Shown here: piece after piece, positions 1 to 13,700 of the stretch
How positions within the stretch are numbered: the first letter of the stretch is position 1
Layout of the letters: each line of letters starts with the position of its first letter
Source: Corbicula japonica
Lineage: Eukaryota; Mollusca; Bivalvia; Venerida; Cyrenidae
Direction: 5' to 3'
NCBI GenBank assembly: GCA_038501625.1
Contig: JAZAYU010000035.1
Coordinates: 878,001-942,000 of the forward strand
DNA: 64,000 nt
Notes under the pieces: model-generated
Databases searched by the model: none
What the model saw: only the letters and a program-made list of their open reading frames with translations
What the model was told of the DNA's origin: nothing
Program-made: the position numbers and the translations under genes

Positions 1-129
1 CAGAAATAATCAAATAAATCAAATAGTGGACAGTTTAGATCCTGATCAGACGGCACGGATGTGCTGGCTGATCTTAATTTAAACTGTTCGCCCTGGCAAT
101 TAAGGTGTCTCTATGGAGGAAAGGGTTAA
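1..129 (+). repeat. Family A MITE, right half (cut by window edge)
   Basis: Shows the spacer, the second hairpin (GGACAGTTTAGATCC with AAACTGTTCGCC) and the right end GGAAAGGGTTAA. Confidence 0.85.
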
Positions 130-321
130 TATAATAATTTCTTTTACAGAAAGAAGAAGCTTTTGGTTTCCCCAATAATTTTCACTAAATGTATCTTTTA
201 TTTATACTCCTCAATCTTTTGATGGGACTAAATCTTAGTTTGCCTAAATGTGACTGGATGCCCCACATTGCTAGTAACAGAATATAAGATATGTGGTTTG
301 AAGTTTTTTTGGTGTGCCAAA

Positions 322-524
322 TTAACCCTTTCCTCCATACACACACCTTTTTTGCATGGGCAAACAGTTTAGATCCAGATCAGCAGGCACATCCATGCAG
401 GTCTGATCAGGATCTAAACTGTTCGCTTTTTGATTTATTTGATTATATCTGACCTAAATGCGAGCAGTGCAGATCCTGATCAGACGGCATGGTATAAATA
501 TGTTTATATGAACAAAAGGGTTAA
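322..524 (-). repeat. Family A MITE
   Basis: TTAACCCTTTCC at the left and AAAGGGTTAA at the right. First hairpin is complete. The right arm of the second hairpin is deleted. Confidence 0.85.
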
Positions 525-1486
525 AAAAAATCTAAATGCATGCAAGTAAATTTTTCAACAGATAATAGTTGTACTTAAAATATTTTTTATCAAATCAAAG
601 AAAGCTTTTCAAGACAATTCTATATTATACATTGAAAACAGATTAACCAAAACATGAAATCTCCGATATACAAAAAGATCAAAGTAAACTCAATTGTGGT
701 CTTGTTTTTTCAATGCCCCAAAATTCAAACCAGCAATACCAATAGCTGGTTATGTTTTATTACACTCCTTACGAGAATAATAAACTAAATTAACAAAATA
801 TCTGAAATTTAGTCTCACAGAAAATTATTAACGGATCAAAAAACCCGTACATAAAGGTAGTTTGAGATGGACAGTTACAACGGCGCAAACCATCAATACC
901 AACCACTGATTCTATCGGATTTCATTAAACGTATCATCAACGAAATTGAGAAATGACTGTACATTTTTTTTGCACTAATAGACATATCAAAACACTCACA
1001 GTTAAGGTAGAATTTTGACTCTGGCGCCATTCAGATTCCTTCCATACTTTGAAAACATCTCTTTGAGAAACACAAATCATTGCCTTAGTGAAATAATGGT
1101 ATATCTCCTTCATATTTCAATAGTACTTATACCATTATTGCACATAGGTGATGAAATTCAAATTGTATTGTTGTATTATTCAAATTAAGTCATTTTTTTT
1201 CAAAACCTTTTCACTTCTATTAATATATATGAATTGTTATATTTTACAAAACGGTAAAAAATATCTTAAAAAATACTTCTCAGATGTACGATTTGAAACC
1301 ATAAAATTTATGACTAAAACTAGTTGAAGTCAAACAGATGCTGTGGCACATTTTAATTTTTAGCAAAAATTAATATACATTAGTCTCTGGGATTTTACTA
1401 TAAATTCCCTGGTACCAGATACATTCCCCATTCCAGTGCAAATCTAGTTTTTTCCAAATAGAAAGAAAACTCCTAATCTAAAGCTT

Positions 1487-1713
1487 TAACCTCTAGTCTA
1501 TAAATATGGGTTTTTATGTGTGAACAGTGTAAATCCAGATGAGATGGCACATCAGTGCAAATAGAAGCGTATCTACACTGGTCGCTTCTTGGTCGGAAAA
1601 AACCTAATGAATCTAAAGCCAACAGTGCAAATCCTGATCAGATGGCACAGATGTGCTGGATTATCTGGATCTAACTGATCACCATGGAATAACAGCCATC
1701 CGGGTAAAATGTT
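1487..1713 (+). repeat. Family A MITE, diverged
   Basis: Both hairpins are recognisable. The right end carries a damaged form of the CCATGG terminal module. Confidence 0.7.
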
Positions 1714-2171
1714 AAAATATTGCAGTTTATTTATGCTGCATTACAAATCAATTTGTACGAAAACATGCCAAAAACTTAGTCATTACATCAAAGACTTTAT
1801 TTCTGCTTTATTAGCATTTTAAAGATCCAATTTCAATAAAATGACATTATGTTTTCAATGACAAATTCTGTTTCTTATGAAATCAGTCCATTTCCTCGGC
1901 ACAACACAATAATGTGCTTTCTTAAAATGTGATTATTATGTAACTGAAACTAACAGTTTGGTTTTATCCACGTTTTGGAAACCTACCATTTAAAGTACAG
2001 GGGTCAAGACACTGCAACCCTAAGCATAAAAAGTCCAATTTGTCAAATTATATTCATATTAGAGGTATGTGAAGCGAAAACATCAAAATAGGTGACATTA
2101 GAATAGGGGTATATCAAATCGGTGCAAGGATTTGAGAGATGATTATTTAAGGTTTAACAATTATTTATCCT

Positions 2172-2365
2172 TTAACACCTGTGTTCTTCCTTAATGTGAA
2201 GTCTGTGCCATTTGATCTGGATCTGCACTGTACTTCTTTGTCAGAAATATTTTAACAAAATTATAAAACTGAACAATGCAAATCCTGATCTGAAGGCATG
2301 GATATGCTGGCTGATCTAAATCTACACTGTTTCCACATAGATAATGCCTGTGCATATAGAGTTAA
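2172..2365 (+). repeat. Family A MITE, diverged
   Basis: The first hairpin has lost its left arm. The second is recognisable (CAATGCAAATCC ... TCTACACTGTTT). Confidence 0.65.
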
Positions 2366-3533
2366 TTTTAAGGATTTATATAAAAACTATGCCAATGGTT
2401 TTCAAGTTCAAAACTTATATAATTCTGTCTGAAATGTTAATATGTAAAATGATGTCACTCTAGTTCGATGCCATCAAAATGCTTTACATCAGCTTAGGTT
2501 GCAGATTAAATATTAATTCATAGTAAGAAAATTGGCAAGTAAGAACATCATAGAAAATTTCCTTTTAAAATTTTGATATAATTAATAATAAAATGTTATG
2601 AAACTATAAAGCTTTTAAAATACTTAAATAATTACTCAAAAGTGAAAACAATTGTCCTTACGACATAGTAAGATTATAAATTCGGTCAATGTTTGAACCA
2701 TCATTACAAAATACATAATGCCACCTTCATATAAGATAGAAATCACCAGGGTGGTCTAGAAATATGACAAAATCGCATGACTTAAACAATCTGAAAAATG
2801 CTACGGACAAGAAAATCTCTGTAACAATGGCTCGGCTCAGCAATTTAAAAAAATAACAATGAACAATCTTTTCCCAAATTCAGTCTCTTTGGCTTAATTT
2901 AAGAATCTTTGGGGTAGATCTAATTTTTTTCCAGCAGAATGACAGTCAGCTAAGATAATGTAAGTGTCACAGTCCAAATGAAAATATGATCTTTCGTACC
3001 GAACATAAATAAAACCATACTGGAGAAACTCATGTTACGAACCAATAAATATTTGATATCAAAAATGGGATCTGATCACGGAACATACAAGTATTTAGAT
3101 ATGGAGGCGTTAGCTGTGATGGGATGTAATGATCATATGGACATTTGAGGTGCTCACTGTGATGCGTTGTAGTGATTATGACCTTGATGAAAACCTTTTA
3201 GTGACTTTTGTAATTTCAGTTACGAAAAATTCTTTTGTAACATAAATATTGCCAAAGTTGCTGCATGACAATAAGTGATTAGTCTAGATAATTTTAACGT
3301 CACGCTAATTTTCGAGCCTGAAAAAGGCATGCAATAAAATAAAATAAACATTAAAAGAACTTGATGTGTTTAACCCAAAGAGAAAATATTGATGATGCAT
3401 ATTTAAATAACATTAACCTAAATCTACATGTGCGTAATACATGTAGACAACATTAAATCTGACCTTTTAGGAATAAAAAGAATTTGATGCTTTTGTACAG
3501 ACATGAGTCACACTACTATTATTACAAGACCTG

Positions 3534-3695
3534 TGCCCAAGATAATAAAACGAAGTTTGGAGATGAGTCTTAAATCTCGAGCATTTGATTGGTTGAAATG
3601 GAGACTGGTCTTGGAACTCAGTAAATCACCATTTCAACCAATCAGATGCTTGAGACTTAAGACTTGTTTCTAATCTCAGTTTTATGATCTTGGCC
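3534..3695. repeat. Family B foldback MITE
   Basis: TGCCCAAGATAATAAAAC at left, TTTTATGATCTTGGCC at right. The centre is asymmetric. Flanks CTG and TTG. Confidence 0.85.
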
Positions 3696-3958
3696 TTGAA
3701 TGTTAAAATCTGAGACATAATAAGGTCATTTTAGTTGTATAATTCTGGATCATGTAAATGTTTCAAACATAAATTGCTGTTAAAACGGAAATATCTTTAG
3801 ATTGAATAAATGAAATAATTGTTTGAAAACTTCAGGTTTTGATATTTACAGAATGTCACATTTATTTTTAAATTGCTGATGCAGCTTAAACATTTTTGTT
3901 TGAAGATGGATTTTCCTTGAATATTACTGCAGTCACAAAATTCAATGTTTCCTCTAAC

Positions 3959-4146
3959 CTGTTGTCCATTGAAAGGGGAGAGAAGTCCATCTTATGTTTC
4001 GATTTAAAGGTTAGCTCCCTTGAAGGTAAGTCCATCAGGGACAAGGGGCCAAATGGGCAGCATGTGGCAAAAAGGGCGAGCTGGGGCTCTTCTGTTCTGT
4101 TAGGCTGACCATGCATTACCCGTATCCAACCACTGATCTCTAGAGT
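3959..4146 (-). CDS. AHR: AHR exon 7: end of PAS-A and linker toward PAS-B
   Basis: 188 nt, acceptor TTTCTCTTGCAG, donor GTTAGAG, ending in phase 2. Codes residues 213-274. WIRVMHGQ corresponds to the KYLHGQ segment of PAS-A, PQLALFA to the same motif in vertebrates, and [15 protein letters not shown] to the conserved RTKHKLDFTPIGCDA that precedes PAS-B. The next exon should begin with one base completing an Arg codon and continue into PAS-B. None was found to the left edge. The family A copy at 4167-4408 lies 19 nt upstream of the acceptor AG. Confidence 0.94.
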
Positions 4147-7100
4147 CTGCAAGAGAAACAATCAACTTAACCCTTTCCTGTATAGATACACCTTTATTGC
4201 TAGGGCGAACAGTTTAGATCCAGATTAGCCAGTACATCCGTGTCATCTGATCAGGATCTAAACTGTTCGCTTTTTGATTCATTAGGTTATTTCTGACCAA
4301 AATGCAACCAGTGCAGATCCTGATCAGATGGCAAGGATGTGCCGGCTGATCTGGATCTGCACTGGTCGCACATGCGTAAAAATGCGTATATATCTAGGAA
4401 AGGGTTAATACATGTACAATGAATACTACTGAAATAAGGATAGAAAAAAGCAAGTTTAAGATACTCATTCCTGCAAGCACCTGTTCTTTTTAAAATGCCA
4501 GCCCAAATGTTGAATGACTATTGTTTTTTACAACACTCATGGCCTCCTTTAAAATTGATACTGGAAGAATTAACAATGCCCAAATTATATAATATACCCT
4601 ACATATTTATGCTTGACGTTAAATTATATGTCACATAATCCCTTATTTAAAAATACAAAATTGTTATTGTCTCCCCCACTTCTAAAATCCAGCATCAATC
4701 ATCTAAAATGTATGTTGTAAATTATAGCAGAAATTATTTTTAATCTGTACTAGTATAACAAATGAAACATCTCCTACTAAGATTTACACCAAGTAGTGAT
4801 CTACATATCAGGATGAGCTGAACTGCACTGTGATGAGACATGTACATATTCTGGCAGAAAACCTCACAACACATAAATGTACTACTTACAATAAATCCTG
4901 AAGTGTTATCTAGGAGACAGCGAAATCTGACTGTGAAAGACCGATGTAGATAGTGGTAGTTCTCTGAAAGTAGAAAATCGTAACTTTATTTTATGCTTTC
5001 CTGCAAAATGACAGAATTTTCATAACAAAAGTGAAACAGAAGATTGTCATTTTTACTTTTGCCATTTCATATTTATTTTTACTATATTTTGTAAGTATGT
5101 ACATAAGGGTGTTAGATTCAAGATTTAGCATACAACATCATGAAAGTCAGGTCATAAAAACTTTTATTGCCACCTTATGCATTTTTGAAATCTTTTTGAA
5201 GTTGTACCTAGTAAAATCCTGGATTTGGGTGACTTGATGTATTCCTCAACGTATCTGCCGAGTCTGATCAGCATCTATAATATTCGTTATTCAGTCACTG
5301 AATAAAGAAAATACTGAAAAGAATCAAACCATGATGAGCATACCTGGCATCATGACTTCATGAAGGGATAGGTTGGCTTTATCTGACGGCAACATGGAGT
5401 TCCAGGTCAACTGACGCTTGAATTCATCTCGGTCCTCCGAGTGGATTAACTCCATCACACTCTGGTGTATGATATCAGACTGCAACAGAGATTTGATTGA
5501 TTTTGGTAAATACAATTAACCCTTTAAGCCCCATATATTTGCCTTTTAACGCATGAGCTGGATCTGCACTGGTCACATCTTGGTCAGAAATAACCTAATG
5601 AATTTAAGTGAATGAAAGCAAACAAACATTCCGTAAAGTTAAGTTATACAAAAATGTCAAAAAAGGCCATTGTAAGTTTAGCAACTAGGAAATTAGAATA
5701 AAAATTTACAAAACATCAGATATTTCACAAATAGCAAAACTTTAAGTAGCACATTTTAATTAGAATAAAACAAACTAGAACAGAAAATGCAAATTAAACT
5801 AAAATTTAATCAAAGTTCTTCCAATCTCAAATAAGTGACTGGTATCATTTTCAAACTTTAATTTTCTTCAAGGAAGTGTTTTTATGTTTTCCAACATTGA
5901 AGAGTTGATAGTGTCATTTTTTTAACTCCTGTAATTGCAAGGTTCACAGAATTTCACAGAATTTGCAAAATGTATATACTTTTCTCATGAAGATAATGAG
6001 TTTATTCTGTTGATTTTGCTCATTACTTAACATGAAGACAAATCGAAAATATCAGCTTTCTTAGCAAAAAGCTTGTTGCATCAAAGAAAAGCTTGAAATT
6101 CAATTTAAAGTTTCTGTGATTATTTAAGACTCTCCCTCTAAGCTGATTTTACTTTTATTCATTGAATGCTTTAACCTTTTCCTCCATTTTTACGCATGTG
6201 CGACAAGTGTAGATCCAGATCAGCCAGCACGGATGATCAGGATCTGCACTGGTAGCATTCTGGTCAGAAATAACCTAAGGAATCAAAAAGTGAACAGTTT
6301 AGATCCTGATCAGATGGCACGGATGTGCCGGCTGATCTGGATCTAAACTGTTCGCCCTCGCAATTAAGGTGTTTCTATGGAGGAAAGGGTTAAGCAATTG
6401 AGCGCAGCATCAGTAACCTTTGTGATTGGTATGGGCCCAGATAACCCTTTACTCCACAGCTTTTATCCCGCAGGCGATCAGTGTAGATCCAGATCAACCA
6501 GCAACTGCATGCCATCTAATCAGGATCTACACCATTCACTTGTAGAATCACTAGCTTATTTTTGACCAAGAAGCAAACACTGTAGATCCAGATCAGATGG
6601 CACAGATATGTTGGCTGATCTTGATCTACACTGTTCATTCATGTGAACATCCATGCTATCTCACCTGAATTTGCACTGGCTGCATCTTGGTCAGAAATAA
6701 CCTAATTATTTTAAAAGCAAACAGTGCAGACAGCAGAGATGTGCCCATGGAATAACAGCCATATCCCATGGAGTAAAGGGTTAAGACTCAGTCTCTTGGC
6801 TCATTCCTATTTTATTTAGTTAACCCTTTCCTGTATAGATACACCTTTATTGCTAGGGCGAACAGTTTAGATCCAGATTAGCCGGCACATCCCTGCCGTC
6901 TGATCAGGATCTAAACTGTTCTCTTTTTGATTCATTAAGTTATTTCTGACCAAAATGCGACCAGTGCAGATCCTGATCAGACGGCACGGATGTGCCGGCT
7001 GATCTGGATCTACACTGGTCGCACATGCATAAAAATGTGTATATATCAAGGAAAGGGTTAAAATCTTTCCTGGTGCAATGAAATATTTTAGGTGTAATAA

Positions 7101-7725
7101 TATGCTTCATGTCTTGAATAAACCAACACAGTATCAATATTCTTTCAATAAAAGCGAAATCATTTCAAATTTAAGGCCATTAGCGGAGACTTCTTGATCA
7201 TAGGTCTTCAATAAAATGGGAAGATTTTGTCTTCAATAAGTGAAATCATTACCATATCTGCTCCCATTTTAGGGGCTCCAAAAACTTATAACTAGTAATT
7301 GAAGCATATGAAACTGCTGTAAAACGACAACAGTAAACGGCAAAATTGAATGTTGCCGTTGAAGTAATAACAGTTTTCAGCCTTTTTACATGAAATTCTA
7401 TCTTCTTAAAACCATAGCTTTTAAGATTAATAGAAATTTCAACATTAAGTCTGGCAAAGGTTAAATGATTTTGTTCTCTTGTAAGTGACCTGGTGAAGAA
7501 TATCATATGTTTGGATACTGACAAAATATTACTTGACCACAATTTTCATCAGAAAAACTCCCAAATGTTAGACTTAATTATCAGTTACAAACTAAACGAA
7601 ACACAATCTTTACATAATATGATATGGAAATTCTGTACAACCTACGGACCCATGGGACTCCAGTTATATGATTGGTTTTTTTTATAAATAATGTGGTAAA
7701 ATAGGTTATTTGAAAAAAAAATAAC

Positions 7726-7756
<31 letters not shown>

Positions 7757-10700
7757 AATTATCATTATGAATGCATTAGGAAAATATTTCTAATAAAGAG
7801 AAGACATTTTGTTCATTACCATACTTTATTTAACTTTATATTCATGTTATTTATTTTTGTATTTTTTATTAGCCAGGTGCATTTAGTATGTCCTAGTGTA
7901 ATTACGCAGCGCCAACAGTTTTATATGATTACAATGCTGAAACATCTCTCAGTGACCTAGCGCTAGATAGAATCAGGTTTAAATGCACTGACATGTACTG
8001 ATTTCTATTTCTCAAGACTGCATTGAACTTTGCCATTTATCAGCCCCCCCCCCCCCAATGAACTTTATTTCTTAGATATGTTTTTACGTCTTAAAAAACA
8101 ATGTTGTCCATTAATAATCTGAAATTTAATATCTTAATGAAGATGGTCGTCTTAAACATAATAAAAAATGTCTTGAAAACAATTGAAACTTAATATGAAG
8201 GAAAATTCCTTGACAGTCTAAGTAACGTATTTTTTTCACAGAAATAAAAATTCAAAACATAAGGTAGGATGATGTATTTGAGTACAAAGTTCCCACAAAC
8301 CAGGGGCAGTTTAATGGACTTCCATTACGTTTCGAGCAATAACACAAATGAAATTTCAAAACATTCAACATGATTATTTGAGTACAATGTTCCCACAAAC
8401 CAGGGGCAGTTTAATGGACTTCCATTATGTTTCAAGCAATAACTTAAAATCACTTTATGTCTAGCTATATATTGTGATAAGATTGTCTACTAAATTTTTA
8501 CCAATCAAGTAACATTAAGTATTCTTCATTCCTTTGCCCATGATCATAAAACTAAATTTGGAGACCAGTTTAAAATCTCAAGCATCTGATTGGCTGAATG
8601 GCAACTGATCGCCATTTCAGCCAATCAAATGCTTGAGATTTGAGACTGGTCTTCAATCTTAGTTTTATGATCATTGACCCTTTACTCCATATATACACCT
8701 TTTATCACATGTGCAAACAGTGTAGATCCAGATCAGCCTGTACCTCTGCCATATGATCAGGATGTGTTCAATTTTAATTTATTCGATTATATCTGACCAA
8801 GATCAGGGCTGAAGGTTATAAAGCTGAGATTGAAAACCAGTCTCAAATCTCAAGCATCTGATTGGCTGAAATGGCAACTGGTCGCCATTTCAGCCAATCA
8901 GATGCTTGAGATTTGAGACTGGTTTCAAATCTCAGTTTTATAACCTCCAGCCTAGTGCACAGATGTGATGGCTGACCTGGATCTACACTGTTTGCACATG
9001 CATTAAAACATGTTTATATGGAGTAGAGGGCTAAACTGTTCTTGGAAGAAGATCTACTGATACAGTAGATGTCAAATTACATATGTATTTTACCTAAGCA
9101 TGTGACACTTACCTGATGGAACCCCAGATACTGTTCCACGGTTCTAGAGGCGTAAAATACTTCACTATCACATGTTACCACAAACAGAAACCCGTATAAT
9201 GCCTGAAATAAAGTTCACATATACATGTATTTGAATGATTTTAGGTACCTTTACAGCTTGTCAAAAGTAACTACCTACTCAATGGATACCACTTATATCC
9301 TAAGGGCCACCAGTCTAGATCCAGATCAGCCTGCACATCTGTGAAGTCTGATCATGATCTATACTGTTCACTTTCAGATTTAGAGGATATTTCTCGCCAA
9401 AAAGCAAATAGTGTACATCCAGATCAGACTTGTGCTGGTTGAACTGGATCTACTCTAGTTGCTCATCAGATACAGACCATATTCATGAAGTAAATTGTTA
9501 TCAGCTTATTCTAATAGATGACAATAACAAAGTTATTATTTCACTTAGAATTAAACATTTAAATTAAAAAAAAAGTGATAAAAAATATTTATTTGATGAA
9601 CATGAAAAGTATTTTACACTAACATTTCTTTAACAGTTTCATTGGGTAAATGATATCTAACATAGGGCCCACTTTGTAGAAGGAGGTTTTAAATTTTACT
9701 GCTTATAAACATGAAATAAATCTTATTTAAAGAGGTTTTGTGGTACTTTGATAAAGTGATTTCAATCTATCATCTGGTAACTAGATAAAGCGGAAACCAT
9801 TGGTACACCAGTAAATATGTCAAGCGGCTCTGCGTGGCACGACTAATTATGAGCCGTCTACCAATGCTGTAGGTACACTAACCAATCATTTGTCATCGTA
9901 TAGAATTACGCATATTCTATAAATTGCTTCCCAAGTATAAATTTGTTATTGTTTGATTTAATTTACTATATTCTAACCATGATCTGGACCTTCAACCTCG
10001 TATTTCTTTAATATACCCGTACTTCTAGGAATAAGCATCACTTCTGTCACTGTTGGCTAGAATTTCGTAACTCAGACTAGCAAATGTTGAAGACCCTGAT
10101 CAGATCAGAGAACAAACAGGGCCTGCTGATCTAGATCTATAGAGGTACTTAAAGGTTTAGATTCTGAATCCATAACCAAAATGGTGTTAACCCAAGACTT
10201 TGTGCCATTGAAATCTGACTGTTGGCTTTTTGATTCATTTAGTAATGCCAGCTGGTCTGGATCAACACTGTTCACTCGTGTATAAACGATGTAAAGGTTT
10301 ACATGTATGTAACAACCTCTGCAGTTGTTGTTTTAGTTGTTCTGTTATTTCTGTTCACCAACTGGTTATTTAACGCTGGAGTGTGGAGCATGCAAATATC
10401 GAAGTAATTTTAGTTGATATTAAATAACATGCATTTATTTCTGCACCAGTTGGAGACAGCACTAATAACCAGACAGACTTTGTTTTAAATTAAATTAGAC
10501 AAGACATTTCATTTTGTGTCTATTTTAGTGCTTTATCTTTACACAGGTAAGTGACAGAAGTTGGCTAACTTAAATTTTTTCTTGGAATTTATATTAATTA
10601 ACTCTTAACTCCATAGGGTATCGCTGTTACCCCACGAGCCAACAGTGTAAATCCAGAACATCCCTGCCCCCAGAACATCTGATCAGGATCTGCACTGATT

Positions 10701-13700
10701 GCTTTTGATTCATTAGGTTATTTTTAAACACAATGCAAACAGTGCAGATCCAGATCAGACAGCACAATGTGCCAGCTGATCTGGATCTACCCGGTTTGCC
10801 CATGTTATACTTGGAATATCTGTGAACTAAAGGTTTAATAATAAACATTACATGGTTTGAAAAATAAATGAATAGAAAATGGTACTGCATTACACCTTAG
10901 TAAACAGTGGCACCATCCCACAATCCTTAGTTATGAACAAGATGTCATGTAGATTTAATTAATTTTCATTGTAATTTCGCTCTTACTGGTAATTAAATAT
11001 AGCCTTCCTTAAAGGGGATGGGTTAATGTTTTGTTCTAGTGTCATTTTTTATGAAATTACTGATAAAAACAAATATTGCCTGTTACAAATATTTAATCCC
11101 TTTACTCCATATATACGCATTGTATTGCAATGTGCAGCCAGTGAAGCTCCAGATCAGCTTGCACATCTGTCTGATCAGGATCTGCACTGTATGATTTTTG
11201 GTCAGAAATAACCCAATAAATCAAAAAGCAAACAGTGTAGATCTGGTGCCAAGGTTATAAAGCTGATATTGGAAACCAGTCTCAAATCTCAAGCATCTGA
11301 TTGGCTGAAATGGCGACTGGTCGCCATTTCAGCCAATCAGATGCTTGAGATTTGAGACTGGTTTCTATGCTCAGTTTTATAACCTTAGGCACTGATCAGA
11401 TGGCATGGATGTCTGGCTTTTCTGGCACTGTCAGCCCATGCATTTATGCCATATATAATAATTATATGGAGGAAAGGGTTTATATCTATTGATTTAGTAG
11501 CTTTTTACCTGCAATATGCTTTCTCCTTCAGAAAAAGATGGGTCTGAAAACAGGTGACTTCTTCCTAACAGACCATGATGGTGTCCATCCAGAGAATATC
11601 TGTTGCCTGGCAACACAGCTGTAATAGAAAAACATTCAACTTGTAGGCTGGACCTGGTTTTGTATATTATTTACTGACAACAGGATATTCTTCTTATAGA
11701 TATTAATTATTTACTTCTTATATTTGGGTTTTATTGAGTGTGTGACCAGTGTAGATCCTGATTAGTCTCCACATCTTTGGCACTCCATGCCATCTGATTT
11801 TCAATTCACTAGTTTATTTCTGACTAAGAGTGTAGATCCTGATCAGACTGAAAGGATGAGCTGACTGATCTTGATGTACACTGTTTAGACATGTGATAAA
11901 ACTTGTATGTATTGACTAGGAGTAAACAGTTTACTGAAGTTCTGTCATAACAGCTTTACTGCTAAGTACTGATATATACTAGTTTACCGCCAAACATATA
12001 ATTTGCAGAAAAAGGGTCTTATTATCAACGGGGTCAAGCTTTGTGATACTGATGCTGAATCCAGCATATCAAATTGCGGCAGATTTGCAAGGGTCAGTGA
12101 AAAAACGCGAAAAAATTGCACAGTTCATGTTTTTAATACAGAGGCTGATTTAATTCATTATCATCTGTATTTAATCGAGAAGGGTATTTTTCTGATCATA
12201 TTACTCAAATTAAAATTGACAGTTTTGCATTTTAACAAAGAACTCTTTATTCAATAAATGGACCACCAAAATTTTCAAAAAAAGAAAAAAAATTGCATTT
12301 GTACCACAAAAAATATAAATCATTAAAAACGCAAGTACATGTTTGCTAAAACAGAAAGCTTAGTACCTTCATTAAGCAGATGTCTTTTTTAAAATTTCAG
12401 TTTTGGACACAAGTTCAACATTTGATCAAAATGACAAATTTTGCAAATGCAGCATTAATTACTTTGTTCTGACAACATTAGTCTGTGTTTTCCCCGATGT
12501 GAAGTCTTTAATGACAGGAAGTGACTTAAGTGCTGTGACCCGTACCAGTCTCCAGGTACGAGTACCTCACTTCCTGTTTTACTGCGTCTGCCATTAGACG
12601 AGCAATTTCACCTGTGCCAATACACACTTAACTGCAGCAGTGTGATTTTATTGTTGGAAATACTTTGTAGTAGACCAGTAAAAGAAAATTGTCATAAAAT
12701 GTGTTTCATGTTGAATATTTGTAGCGATCGCATCCCTGAAACAGTTTTAAAGGAAAGTAAAAAATGTGCCGATAAGAGAAATAGCTGTCAATAAAGGCAT
12801 TAACTGAAGAGAAGGTTGAGTTAATGTGTATGAATCGCCGTCTGTATACAGAAAACATTTCAGGAAGTCAATCAGTCAATTTGTCTTTTTCATTTTTCTA
12901 GAATTCTTTATTTTCAAAAGCATTTTACTCCCTATATAGGCCTTTTATTATATGAATGGTGTATGGTGTAGAGCACGATCAGCTGTCACATCTGTGCTGT
13001 ATGATCTGGATCTGCACTGTTTGCTACTTGGTTAGAAAAGACCTAATATACCAAAAAGCAAATGGTTTAGATCATGTTGACAGAAAGGATGTGCTGGCTG
13101 ATCAGGATTTACACTTTTGGCCAACGCCATAAAGGCATATATAAGTAGGAAAGCGTTAAATTATATTCCTTGATTGTACTGTATCTTTATTTAAGGAAGC
13201 TGTCCACTCCTAGATACAGCTTAAGTTGCCTGTGACTTACATAGATCCAGATCAACCTGCATAGATATGCAGTCCGATTTGGATCTACACTGTTTGCTTT
13301 AAGGTTCGTTCCACTGTTTTTGACCAAGAAGAATTTTGTGTACATCCAGATCTGGATCTTAACTGTTCACACTTGCCATAAAATGCTTTTTTTATGGAGG
13401 AAAGGGAATGCCTACCTCTAACCGCCAGCAGCAATCTGCAGAAAAAAATGCTACTAGGAGTCCTAAAAAAAATTCTGTGACTCAATTAAAGAAATATTTT
13501 ATTTACAAAACAATTATTCCATAAATATGTGAAACAAAGTGAAACAGTTTCTATTTTGAAATAAAATTGTCATTTTTTAATTAAAAATATTGATTGTTAC
13601 AACAGTACATTTGCGTTTTATTTTCGTTGATTGGCAGCCAGCTTGAAGTTCAAAAGCACTATAAAACTTGTGTCTTAATTTTCATCATTGATAAAAATCA

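Larger units (their letters stand above)
1..3958 (-). other. AHR intron 7, partial
   Basis: Non-coding. I looked on the minus strand for PAS-B motifs and for exon-like blocks with donor and acceptor sites and found none. It holds four family A copies, one family B copy and AT-rich single-copy sequence. Confidence 0.75.
4147..9112 (-). other. AHR introns 4-6 (around exons 5 and 6)
   Basis: Intron 6 is 4147-4889, intron 5 is 4964-5343 and intron 4 is 5480-9112. Intron 5 shows nothing but AT-rich sequence. Intron 6 holds one family A copy. Intron 4 holds five more, two family B copies, a 100 bp tandem duplication and homopolymer tracts. Confidence 0.85.
9203..11508 (-). other. AHR intron 3
   Basis: 2,306 bp. 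It contains two diverged family A copies, one good copy, and one with a nested family B element. 9780-9905 is richer in GC than its surroundings, with a small inverted repeat (GCGGCTC / GAGCCGT) around a GCGTG core. I see no coding signal there. Confidence 0.8.

Noticed and set aside
1..3958. PAS-B exon of AHR
   Set aside because: Searched by eye for the GYTEAEL-like and FIHAADM-like blocks on the minus strand; none found.
6867..7137. Open frames with [14 protein letters not shown] and CRLIWI peptides at many places
   Set aside because: They all fall on family A hairpins, in both orientations, and come from the repeat's composition and not from a gene.
12515..12578. Short inverted ACAGGAAGTGA / CACTTCCTGT
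   Set aside because: About 11 bp arms with a 40 bp loop, a level expected by chance in 64 kb. The arms resemble ETS sites but nothing else supports a role.
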